DNA from: Turbatrix aceti
Taxonomy: Eukaryota; Nematoda; Chromadorea; Rhabditida; Panagrolaimidae
DNA length: 64,000 bases
Direction: 5' to 3'
NCBI GenBank assembly: GCA_963969345.1
Contig: OZ017767.1
Location: forward strand, 4,554,739-4,618,738
Shown here: piece after piece, positions 1-10,813 of the stretch
Position numbering within the stretch: the stretch's first letter is position 1
Layout of the letters: each line of letters begins with the position of its first letter
Translations under genes and position numbers: made by a program
Notes under the pieces: generated by a model
Seen by the model: the letters and a program-made list of their open reading frames with translations, nothing else
Databases searched by the model: none
Told to the model about the DNA's origin: nothing

Positions 1-1490
1 GCTATCGGGCCTCTCGATCTCCGGGCCCTTCGCCCTCTCCCCTCTGATGACGATCTCACGACTACGGGGGCGCGGTTCGGTGTCAAGGGAGGAATGGAAT
101 TCACATCAGTTTCGTTCCGATCGAATTTTTTCTCCTACCAGATTAAATTGCTGATAATTCATGATGTGAGAACAAAATTGTTTTTTACTTCAGCCATTTT
201 TTGCGCCCTTGCATAAAATCTCGACTACATCAATTTTTCCGTGGTTCAGATTTTTTTGTGAATGCATTAAAAAAGTATCCCGGCGTCGTTAACAAACATT
301 ATACAAAACGTATTCCTTCAGGGTGTTTGTCAATTCTGATTTTCAAAGTCGTTTTTTTTTTGTATTTTTAATTGCCCTTTTTCCCCTTCTGCTTCTCGGA
401 TGCGTCACGCCCCTGCTTGCTCACGTCAAAGTCACGGTGTTCTTTTTCGCAGCACCGGCTGATTTGGCTCTCTTCCATCGAATCGGAAGGAAGTCGTGGG
501 AAAATGTTTGCTCTCCCAAGCACGCGCCAGAAGCGATCGGCGTTCCCGGCCCCTTAGGCGACTTCCCGCAAGCGATGCAGGCCGCAGGGTCGCGTCATGG
601 CGACCGAGGGCGTTTTCGTTTGCCCCCTCCGCGTCCCCCGATTAGATCTCCCTGGGCTGCCCGGGGTTGGCGGGACCCATCGAATTGACTCGACTCGGCT
701 TGCTCCCCCGAAGGCCATCCCATTTGGTGACTTTATGGCACCACGTCGTGTGGGGGGGGGGCGACATCTTCTGACTCGACAGGACGCAGATACCAGCCGT
801 CCTGGTGGTTGTGTGCATAATTGAGGCATCGATTAGTCACGGTCCGAAGTCGCGTTTTTCTCCGAAAAATAAAAGCGCCTTTGTCTCAGTGCCGATCGAG
901 CGGGCGCGCGACGACCTCCAACTGCGTTGCGCGTCCCTCCACCATGTTGGTGTTGGTGGATGTGACAAAGCGCCGAGATTACTTCTTTTTTGCCGACCAG
1001 CGTTCCCTGACTGACTTGCGTGAATCGAATTGGACGTGCCACTGCCGTCGGGTAAATTGACACTTTGACTGACATTTGTCCGGACTCCATAATCCGTGGC
1101 GTCTGTTTCTGTTTTGCATGGCACTTGTGCCTCCTTCGTGTTTTGTTTCGTTTGTATCCTTCTTTTTTTCTTTTATTTTTTTCTTTGTTGCGACTCAAAG
1201 GCTTACAAATAGCATAAACGAGGGTGGTGCCAAGATACTGGGGTTCCGGGCGCAATTAATAATTCCAGAGGGGCTCCTAGCGGTCAGTGCGGCGCCCTCA
1301 GAAGCACTACCCGTCTCCCTCGTGCCGGATTGACCGCCAAAGGGACGACGGCTCGGATAACAAATTGCTATTTATTTCCTGGGAGTAGGGATGGATGACG
1401 AAGGCGTTCGTGTGCTTTGCCAGACTCTGCCGAGCAAGCGAGGATGCGCGTTATTGTTCTTGTTGTTGTTGTTGCTAAAAATAGTCAGTC
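1..1490. other. non-coding stretch upstream of the BAR gene
   Basis: No convincing exon was found on either strand. Open frames here are short, lack recognisable domains and are not bounded by paired splice sites. T-rich tracts are common on the plus strand, as in other presumed upstream or 5' UTR intron regions of plus-strand genes in this window. Confidence 0.5.
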
Positions 1491-3073
1491 ATGTTCGAAT
1501 TGCAGCCTTCGTCCGGGCACGCCAGGCGCAGAACCGGCCACGTCGCCAACATTCTCTTCATCATCGGATCATCCGTCATGAACCGCCGAAGCGAAGGCAA
1601 TGGTAAGTCGAGTTTTGGCACCTGCCTCCGGCCGGCTGGTTTCCTCCAGGCGTCTGCAACCACAAATCATGTCACTTTTTTTAATGAGCTTGCCAGCTGA
1701 GATTCAAATGAGCTTGAAAGGCAGCTGAACGCCACGAACCCTTGAGCTTGTCGGCGTTTTCGAAAAATTACTATTTTACCCCGTAATTTTTGGTTTAATC
1801 TGTTATGCAAATCAAACTCAAAACAAGGATTTAGGGGACATTCAAAGTCGTAAAAAGGGTGTTCAGCTTTCATGAGTCTGTTTCAGAGAGGAACCTCATT
1901 GATCCCAACCAAAATGTCACCCAGCGTCGTCGTAGGACAGTTTCCTCGAGCAAGCTGGCGCAAATCTTTGGTTCAAAGTCCTCGGACTCTGACAAGCTGG
2001 CCCTCCTCCTCGACGGCCTCAACGACCTCACACTGACCTCCAAACTGGCCACCAAGTCGGCAGAAGCTCAGCGCAAGGGCGTCGACAGTCTCGCGAGATG
2101 GGCCCGGAAGTCGAGAAACACGGCGATCGACGACGTAATGCAGAAGACTAACCAGCTGATTTCGCTCTTTGCCGACAAGCAAGTACAGTTTGCACGGGAC
2201 TACGAACACTTTCTCCAGCAGCTGCGCAAGATCGTCGACAGCGAAAAAGCCGTCCGCGAGCAGGAAGCCGAAGTCAAGGCCCTTGCCGAAAAAGAGCGCA
2301 AGTTGCGCAAGGAACTTCTCCGCGGTTCGGGAATCTTTGGGCGGCGGCGGACTTCAGACACGCTGCTGCTGCGTGAACAACTCGACCGTGTGGTGCTCGA
2401 TCGAGAGTTGGCAGAACGAAGACTGGCTGAGACCCGCGCTGATGCAGAGGTAGTCAAGATGTTCCGCTTCCGTCACGGCATGATGGGCATCGCAGATTCG
2501 TACTACAACTACGCCACGCACTGCCAATCCATTTTCCACTGCCAGCGAGAGCTCTGCGAGATGGTACCTGCCGTCTCGACCCAGGACGTCACCCAGATGA
2601 CCTACACCGGCACTGCCTACACCCGCGAGCGGGTAGACAGACTCCGACGCAGTCTCGAGACCGAACTGCCACTCCCCTACAATCCGCCCTCGGCCGACCG
2701 ACGTCGTTCGGAGCCCCTCCATCGGGGTACCCCGCCTCCCCCCTACACCCCTACTGCTCCGCCCTTCGAAGAATCGGATGGCAGCCGGAGAGGGAGTGGC
2801 ATGGTCACCGTCAGGGCTCGTCCAGTTGGAAACTATCCGCGAGCCTATACGACCCGGTTCACGCCAAATCGCCGATCGACGCCTCCGGGGCCCACTACGC
2901 CGGAGAACAGCGCCTCTTCGCCTTCTTCGTCGTCGTCTGAAGACTCACTGGCCGCGACGCCCCGTGCCGTCTCCTCCATCTACCCCAAACTGAGCCCCGC
3001 ATCATCAGAGAGCATGTGCCCTCTGAAGGCTTTTGGCATTCACGCGAACCGCATGCCGTACACCATCGAGTAG
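1491..3073 (+). CDS. BAR-domain protein resembling Pil1/LSP1 eisosome proteins
   Basis: Two coding exons, 1491-1602 and 1887-3073, join in frame (donor GTAAGTCG, acceptor GTTTCAG) to give 432 residues. An in-frame ATG at 1578 is an alternative start. Residues about 55-270 are a long, charged, helical region with the heptad pattern of a BAR domain. Its order resembles fungal Pil1/LSP1: a helix rich in KSAEAQRKG, a central LISLFADKQVQFARDYEHF segment, an LLLREQLDRVVLDRELAERR helix, then an aromatic-rich last helix ending near REL and a YTG motif. The remaining 150 residues are Pro/Ser/Arg-rich and probably disordered, with PPPYTP-like SH3 ligands. Known role of the family: BAR proteins bind and curve membranes. 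The Pil1 assignment is by eye; the animal FAM92/CIBAR BAR family is the main alternative. No clear AATAAA follows the stop. Confidence 0.6.
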
Positions 3074-6000
3074 CCGGCCATCAGCTGGAAGTTGCCGTTC
3101 CTGCGCCTGCCGTCTGCGACACCTAACGCTATTTCACAACTATTCTGGTCACTTATGTAGCAAAATATTCCGTGCTTTGTTTATTTGTAAAGCGTAATCA
3201 AATGAATGAATGAATCTTCTCATGTGAATTTTTGTGCCGGGGGCATCGGAAGACGGGACCATGTCAGGGTAGAGTTCTAAAAGTGACATCACAGAACATT
3301 TTTGAGTTCATGTTTGCAAACACAATTCTTGGTCGCCAGCAATTCTGATTTTGAAAAAAAAGTGCCTGAATTTTTTTAAAGTTTTGGAAAATTATTTTGT
3401 TTGAATTTCACGGAACATTTCAAATCGTTTTTTTCGAATTTGGATTCTTTAGAAAGGTTTTGATTCCACCCCGAAAATTTATTTTGTTTGGGGTAATAAT
3501 TTGCTTCGGAGCTACGGAAATACAAGTTATTTCCTTCGTTTACTCAACGAAAAATTCAGTTTGTTGTCGAATGCCGATATCATTTTTGCCATCCTGAAAC
3601 CGACAGGGAAGGAAACATCCCAGGACGTGTTTGTTGGTTGAAAAAAACGTGTGTTGGGAAGTGCCCGGATATAATATTTGCAAAAGTTTCACGGTGCTTC
3701 CGTTACCTCCCGACACAGTATTTGTTCAGCCTTCGGTTGGGGCACTCATTTGCACGATATTAATTTTTTTTCACAAAAAGGAGAGCATTTCGGAGACGGA
3801 ATGCAGGCTTGTGCGATGATGGGGTTCCGCGTATGCGCCGGCTACTTCTCGAAATCCTCTCAAGAGGGGACGACGTGCGTGTGATGGATTGGCCGGTTAT
3901 CGCGGCGTTCGAGCGGAAAGTGCCGTTCTCGACTTCTGCCGCCACTTAGCTTGATGCGGTAAAGTCCTTCGCTCTTGGGGCAATGAGCTGCGGTGTACTC
4001 AAAAATGTGGCAGCTGGAAGGTTTATTTTCGGGTTGTTGATGAAAGCGATGCCACCGGGGTGTTTTCGTGTTTGAATCGAGCCGAGAGCCCTCAATTATG
4101 CGTCTTTGTGTTGCCTGCCACAGATTCTTCCGGCTCCTTGACGTCAAATGGATGTTCCACGTAGGATGAGACAACACGTGCCGTGCCGGCCGCGGCCACG
4201 ACCACGACCGCTTCACCGGGCGGCGGTCGGTCGGTCGGTGGCTGGATGCCCGCCGCCGCCGGCGTCGTCGTCAAGTGGTCCGTCCTTGGAGCCTCTTTGC
4301 CGGCCCGAAATTGAGTTGTTGCTGCGGATTCATTTGTCGCTTGAGTGCCGTTCAGCGACAACTACGACGACGCAGCGTCGATGGCACTTTTATTTTATGG
4401 CCTCGCGCCGCTCTACAGCGTCTTGGATGCGAAAGAAGACCTCTGGCTTGCGGGCGTGCTGCTCTGTCCCGCGGCCGGCCCGGTGCTTTCCACGCGAAAG
4501 GACAGCAGCGTCTGTCCCCCCACACTGCAGATCAAACCCGGCTTCGCCCTCCGCGTAATCATTGAGCGTCGAGGGAGTCGCTAAAAATAGTCCGGCGTCG
4601 GCGCCGTGCTCGGTGACAAACAACGGAGTCACCGGGTCGGATTTCATATATCTCACTTCGGTGCCTCCTGCTCCCACACAGTGCCTGGCGTGCCATTCGC
4701 GGCCAGACGGCTCTTCCGGATGCGCGAGTATTCTAATTGCCATTTTTTGATCCCAGTCAAATATCCATTTTTTGTTTACATACACTTTCAATGGTCTCGC
4801 CGAGATTGATTGTGCTTTTCAAAAAACAGCTACGGTAGGTGGTTGCGCTGTTTCGCATGTTTTACCTAACCGAGTTAACCGCCTGCTTAAAAATTGAGTA
4901 GCCCGCGGACTCTAAAGCCGTTGAAAGATGTCCTCATCCTTTTTTAATGAGTACTTCAGGATCTCATGCTCCTTTACGTTTCTTACGCGTCGTCTCTACC
5001 GTAGACTCTCGTGTTTACGTGCCGCACTTACCTGACTTGATTTTTGCCCGCTATTTCATTCTTGCCTCATTTGTCACCTTTTTGCCCGGAGGCGCAATTT
5101 TGTCTGGTCGCGTGCCATGATTGTTTTGCCGTCTCCCCTGTGGCCAAGGGCACTCAATATTTCGATTCCGCGTCGAACACGTGCCGCGGAATATGTAATA
5201 TTAGTTAGCGTCGTTTGCGTGTGTTTTCATGCTTTGGACAAACTTTGATTCGATTTTCACCCCGGAAAAAATAGTGTTTTTTTTAAACTTGAGTTGACGC
5301 TTCGCTTCCTCCTGCATCCATTCCATCCGTGTTCGCGTATGTATTTTGTTTGAACCACTGATTTTCGTCGTACTGTAAAAAGGCACGATAATGGTGGTGG
5401 AAACTTTTGGCATATGCTTACGGGTTGTTTACCCTCTTCATTTCCTCCCCCTTTGATCCATGTCCGGGGGCTTTGCCGGGGGTAAGAGTGTCGTTAACGC
5501 GCTGCACTGCCGGTTTCACATCCACAGCAGCTTTGGCACGAGCTCTGTGAGATTTATGGCAGCTTTCTGACAGCCGGCGTGCTAGATAATTTGTCAAAAT
5601 CACTTGTCTCGTTATCGCCTAGCTACCGTCAACGAACGAACGGGGCGTGAAGACGGAGCGGTCATATACTTTCCGAAAGTGTGCATACAAGAGCGAGCAT
5701 CCGCGACTAAAAATTCCGGAAGTCGTAGGAGGCGTTGGGTTTCGGCGTTCTAGTATGCCCTGCCGGGCGGAGGAGACCCATTGAATTTATGACGGCGACG
5801 GCGACGGCGACAATCGCGTTCAGCGCCCTTTATGTTGTTTTTTACGAGGCTGCCGCCGTGGCCAAGCAAGTTTGCGTCTTCAGATCAAACTTGCCAAGTC
5901 GGAGTTTTAATGCAATTTAAAGGGACACGGCATACGCGATGCTTCCTTTTGACTAAAAAACAAGCGTGCCTAATTTTCCTGCCCACGGAGCCATTTTCTT

Positions 6001-6816
6001 CGAACAAGCCAACCGGAGACTTCCCTGCAGGTGCCCGGAGGGGCCGGAGTCGATCAGTGATGTCAGTATGCATTTCAACCCGAGTCGACGACGGGGGTTT
6101 CAATCAATCATGAATGAATAGTCATTCGGGCACCGGTGCCGGCTGGAATCTCGTCAACATTGGCATTTTTTATAAACCCACGCTAAAAAGTGGCTTTTGG
6201 GAGACTTCCGTCCAATTAGGCGGCCATATTGCGTCGATGGTTTAATTTTTCCTTTTCTGGAAGCAAGGCATATAACGGGCTTCCGTGAATTAAGATTTAG
6301 CATTCTAATGGGGCTAATCGACGTCTACGGCATGTGGAGGCGCGTTCGGTGCCGAGTCGAAGGTCGTCAGGGGAGCAGTGTGAAAGCGGCCGCCAAGGTT
6401 CTTTGTTCCGATTCAGAATGCTTCAACCGGGTCATCTGGGCATCAAAAAGCAATATTTAGTCCCGTACACAGTCGATAGCGCCCCGAGGGCCTGCGGTCT
6501 GTTCCGTCTATTCTGCAGGCACAAGTTGAATTACGGGGAAGTGAATGAAATGGAGAGTTCTATTTCGGCCAAGAAGAGAGGGGAAGAAGTCAGCAGGACC
6601 GCATGTGTGCACTGGTGAGTGGCTTTTAAGCGGATTCCAAGGTGGAGAAGAGTCGTTGCCAAATGTAAACGAATATTGGGAGACCGTTTTTCATTTTTTT
6701 GTTCGGACGATCATGCTTCGGCCCTGGGGCCTGAGCTTCGCAGTCCGGTAATTGGTTTTTCGGCGAGATAACACCGGAATTGTATACATCCATGATTACA
6801 ATTCCGAGCGGCCTTG

Positions 6817-6855
<39 letters not shown>

Positions 6856-7225
6856 AAGAGAGAGAGACTCGCAACGGGAAAAAATGACTCAAGATGACTA
6901 CTGGTACGCCGACGACGTGTGTTTCCCGGACTTTCGAGATCCCATTCGGGCACCCTCTGTTTTTGCAACACATTTGGCAGAGTGGCGTTTGCCATGTGTG
7001 TTTTTCTTCTTCTCTTAAATGGTTCTGCCGAGGAAATGCATTTGTTGGTGATAGATAGCCGGAGGGGAGACGGTAGGTGGGCGAGTCCAATTCTCAGAAA
7101 TGAGTTTCGTCGAATGCCAAGGCCCAAAGGCTCAGTTGTTTTCTTCTTTGACGTTCGCGTGGGAGAGATTTGAAAAAAACCGTGTGCCAGTGCCGATGAT
7201 CACTGATCGTACTAATTTTTTTCAG
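3074..7225. other. 4 kb non-coding region upstream of the channel gene
   Basis: No gene could be modelled. The plus strand is T/G-rich with poly-T runs, as in 5' UTR introns or upstream regions of plus-strand genes. The exception is a GC-rich island at about 4090-4790 with open frames on both strands (minus 4390-4791 and 4092-4361, plus 4345-4584). None has a recognisable domain or a clean splice pairing. A GCT microsatellite lies at 6818-6855. Confidence 0.45.
6818..6855. repeat. GCT trinucleotide microsatellite
   Basis: An uninterrupted run of about 12 GCT units (38 bp). Read on the minus strand it would encode glutamine repeats inside an otherwise unsupported frame, so it is treated as a non-coding microsatellite. 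Confidence 0.9.
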
Positions 7226-7255
7226 AAATGATCGCACTGAGTTGAAAGCAGTGAA
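7211..7255 (+). promoter_or_regulatory. splice acceptor and five-codon upstream ORF of the channel gene
   Basis: A strong acceptor (AATTTTTTTCAG, ending at 7225) is followed by an ATG at 7228 that opens a five-codon frame closed by TGA at 7243-7245. This is 10 bases before the channel ATG at 7256. The acceptor could serve a 5' UTR intron or trans-splicing. A short upstream ORF retained in the mRNA would be expected to lower initiation at the main start (inference). Confidence 0.5.
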
Positions 7256-9431
7256 ATGTCACCGTTGCTTCTGGCAATCGTGTGCTGCTTGGCGGTGGGC
7301 AGCTCCTGCTTCGAGGCGCCGTCGCGCAAGTCTAGCGGCCGGCTTTCGCTGAAGACGACGCTCATCGCGGAACACTCGAGGCGCACTCACCGCGACGACC
7401 GCCTCCGGGCGCAGGAAGAGCCGACGAGCGTGGAACAGCTGCTGCCATCTATTCTGCAGCGTCGGGAGCGCGTCTCGCCGACCGAGGCCTTCGACGCCGC
7501 CTACGCGTCGTACGAGTCCGACGAAGCAGCGCCTTCGCTGAACCCGAATAAGAACCTCTTCGACACGCATCACTTTGACGAGTCCTACCAGACCCATTCG
7601 CTCTGCGAGGCCTGGAACAGCGGCGGGCACGGCGACAACGTGAACCTCGAGTGGACAGAGTCCGCGGATCGTCTGCTTCGCATCATCGGGAATGGCGTGG
7701 TCAAGGATGGCTACAACATGTTCATGGCGCCGGCACAGTCTCACGGGCAGACGACGAATATCTCCATCGCGGTGTACATCGAATCCATGTCATCGTTCAG
7801 GGCGCAGACAATGGACTTTGAGGTTGATATGTATCTCGCGACGGCCTGGTTTGATCGCCGACTTGCGCACAACTGCACGCACCCGATTCTCGTGACGCAC
7901 AAATTTATCGCAGACCGTATCTGGCAGCCAGACTTGTATTTCGTCAACTCCAAGTTCGCCTACTTGCAAGAAGTGACGACACCCAACTTCATGCTCATCG
8001 TCTATCCCGACGGACTCATTTTCAAGTCGATGCGCATAGACGTGACTCTTTCCTGCATGATGGACCTCAAGCGATTCCCTATGGACGTCCAGGAGTGTCC
8101 AATGGTCATACAGAGCTACGCGTACGTGGATAATCTCGTCAATCTCACGTGGCACGTTGACCCGCCGAATTTCCCCATTGGCTCAAACGCAGAGATCAAA
8201 CTCAACGACATGGTCATTACCAACACGCGGTACACGCGATGCAGCGGGCCGTACCCCATGTTCCGGGGCTCGGGCAACTGGTCGTGTCTCTGCGGATTCA
8301 TCGTCATGAAGCGCCTTGTGCTCTTCCACGTCATTCAGACATACATCCCGACGGGCATGCTCGTGTCGATCTCGTGGATGTCCTTCTGGCTAGATCCACG
8401 GGCGTCGCCGGCGCGCATCACACTTACGATCACGACACTTCTTACACTGACTACGATGAGCAACGGCGCGCGACAGGACCTGCCGCAGGTGGCGTACGTC
8501 AAGATGCTCGATTTATGGCTCAGCTTCAATCAAGCCTTGATATTCCTTGTGCTGCTGGAGTACGCCTTTGTCAGCTACTTCCTCACGAGAAAGAATCTCA
8601 ATTGCGAGCACAAAAAGGTGCTTTCTGCTTCTGCGTCCATCAACAATCATATGAAGGTGGGTGGACTTGAATCATTTTTGGGCTGTCAGCGAGTCGACTT
8701 TTGCAGACCGCGCCGGCGGAGAGACGCCTCTTCCGCCAGGACTCCCCTCTCACGGGTATGGGGGCTGCGGACCGACCGATCGTGAACGGCAACGGCGTTT
8801 ACCTCCGGCAACGGCACTGGTCCATCGACAGCGGCCACCACACGACCAAGGCCGGCATCAACGCCACCGCAGCCGTAAGTTGTCTGTCGTTTGTCTTTGT
8901 TGTCGCACGCCGATCGCTTACGTTCTCTCTGTCATGCTTGTTTCTCTGTTGCGAGTCCATGTCGTTTTTTGAAGATGCTCTGCCGCGTCGTCAACAACAC
9001 CGCCGCCCTCCGAAGCACGCGACTGTCGAGGACGTCGATGGCCGACCTCGAAGCGGAGAACGTCGTGAGTTGTTCTTCTGTCACAGCTTTTGCAGTGTGC
9101 TTCGTGTCTGCTAACAAAAACATGAGTGCACCACCCCCAAGTGTCCGTAGAGCTTCCTCTACCGCGTCTTTTTCCTTTGCAGGCACTCATGGCGGCGACG
9201 AGTCACCAAACTGCCAAGAATTACGAGACGCTGGCCAAGCCCTGCACTCAGTGCTCCTACGAGAACGAGCTCATCGCCAGGAAAATAGATCACTGTGAGC
9301 TAACTCTGGGTACGCGCGCACACAAAAATCTCGGGACAATTTCAGACAGTCGCATCATCTTCCCCAGCGCATTCGGCGTCTTCTGCTCAACGTACTGGCT
9401 CTACTACAGCTGGTGGGACCTTCAGCAATAA
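7256..9431 (+). CDS. Cys-loop ligand-gated anion channel subunit
   Basis: Exons 7256-8656, 8707-8874, 8975-9064, 9183-9294 and 9346-9431 join in frame to 618 residues. A signal peptide (about 1-18) is followed by an acidic linker and a ligand-binding domain. The Cys-loop runs from C267 to C281 (CMMDLKRFPMDVQEC), and a second Cys pair (C329, C344) lies in the loop C region as in glycine and glutamate-gated chloride channels. M1, M2 and M3 follow. The SPAR motif at 384-387 before M2 is the hallmark of anion selectivity. The cytoplasmic loop is spread over the small exons, and M4 (SRIIFPSAFGVFCSTYW) is in the last exon. By family, this is a plasma-membrane pentamer subunit gated by an inhibitory transmitter; which one cannot be told. 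The third exon uses an unusual GAAG acceptor. All architecture is complete, so the gene looks functional. Confidence 0.92.
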
Positions 9432-9564
9432 CCACAACCACCACTCCACGGGCTGCTTCATTTACCATTCATTCCTCTCCCCAACGTTGTTGTTTTGCAT
9501 ATTTTTTTGTACATAAACAATCCCCTCATCGTCCTCGCCAGCGCCAGGGTCCATCCACGTCATA

Positions 9565-10605
9565 TCAGGCCGAGGCACTGCTACGCAACCAATCCAGCAA
9601 GCCCGGCAGCTCCGCTTCCCGTCGATGGGCAACAAACGCCGGACCGGACTGTTGGGTGTCGTGTGGCAGGTAGGCCACAGCGCCTTCCAACTTCCCCCTG
9701 CCCATGAACAACTGCCCGTTTCGGAGAGGAGCAAAAAACTTTCGGTCGGCGAGGATGAACCGGACGCGATCAAGGTCTTCTTCCGGTATCTGCTGGCAAC
9801 GGTAGCAGGTAGCAGCGACGATAGGCAGGGACTCGGTGTTTTTCTGTCGCAACAGGGCTTTGTTCGCTCTGTAGGCGTCGAAGAGCTTCGTTTCGGGCAC
9901 CTTGCAGCGGTATCTGATCACTTTGATGCGCCTGGAGCGCTGGCGGTGATAAATGAGAGAAACAACCAGGCGAAGACGGGCATTTGCAAAACGTGAGAAG
10001 TGGCAGTCTGGCTTGAGCTGGAGCACGTAGGTTGTGCGACGTAGTCTAGAAACTTGCAGGAATAATCATTTTTTTTTCAAAATCATCCAAAACTCACCCC
10101 AACCAATCCGGCACCCGTTTGGGAGTGACCAGGATATTGACCTTGTCATCCAGGGGCGGCGGTGGATCGTCTTCAAGGTCCTCGAGGTATGACTTGAGTT
10201 TGCCGTTTATGTAGAACTCCGCGGTGGCCCTGAAAAAAAAACATGAGACCAACACAACGAGCAAACTTGCATTCTAGCAGTTTGAAGACGTTTGTTCGGC
10301 AGCGAAACGACGACAAAGTACTTCCCGCCGTGACCGATGGAGGTGACACCCGGCAACGGAGTCCGCTTCCTTATCTTCACCTTGTACGACATCTTCGAGG
10401 ATGCCACGAGGGTCTGGGGCATCTGGCCGAAGAGAGCGACCGTAGCAAAGACCATTTTCTTGCGTTTGGGTCTGCTGTCGAGGTCCACAAAAAGGGGGTC
10501 GAGCGATGCGACTGCGTTTCTGATCTGGCGCAGCCTGGCAAGGCGATACTCGATTCGTTTACGGAAATTCAGGGAGAGTCCCTTCTTTCGGCCCTTCTTT
10601 TGCAT
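9565..10605 (-). CDS. unknown 315-residue protein, downstream gene of a possible operon
   Basis: Exons 10605-10271, 10229-10098 and 10045-9565 join in frame to 315 residues. The first intron reads in frame only if it uses a GC donor (GCAAGT, 10270 downward) and the TTTTCAG at 10232-10230. The start is the ATG at 10605, two bases after a TTTTGCAG acceptor with no coding exon above it, so a spliced leader is likely added there. The protein is basic at the N-terminus (MQKKGRKKGLSLNFRKR) and has a CYRC motif near residue 230. No signal peptide, membrane segment or domain was recognised. It lies 206 bases after the NCBP3-like stop on the same strand, so the two may be co-transcribed. Function unknown. 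Confidence 0.75.
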
Positions 10606-10813
10606 GACTGCAAAACTGCTTCGTTGACTACTTTAGCCCCGTTTTTCAGCCGGTAGTCCCTCTCCAGGTATGTGAAAATCGCTTAAACGCCGTGCTCCGC
10701 CTGGATTCCAATCGTTAATAACTTTAAATCAAAATGAAAACACAAATAGAAACAAACAAAAGTACGTCCCAAAAAGTATGTTTCCCGAAGGTAGTTCCAA
10801 ACAAAAATCATGA
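10606..10813 (-). promoter_or_regulatory. possible intercistronic region between the NCBP3-like and 315-residue genes
   Basis: About 206 bases separate the upstream stop (10814) from the TTTTGCAG acceptor at 10608 that precedes the next ATG. The spacing and orientation fit a nematode operon with trans-splicing of the second message. No AATAAA was seen on the minus strand in this gap, which weakens the case. Confidence 0.4.
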
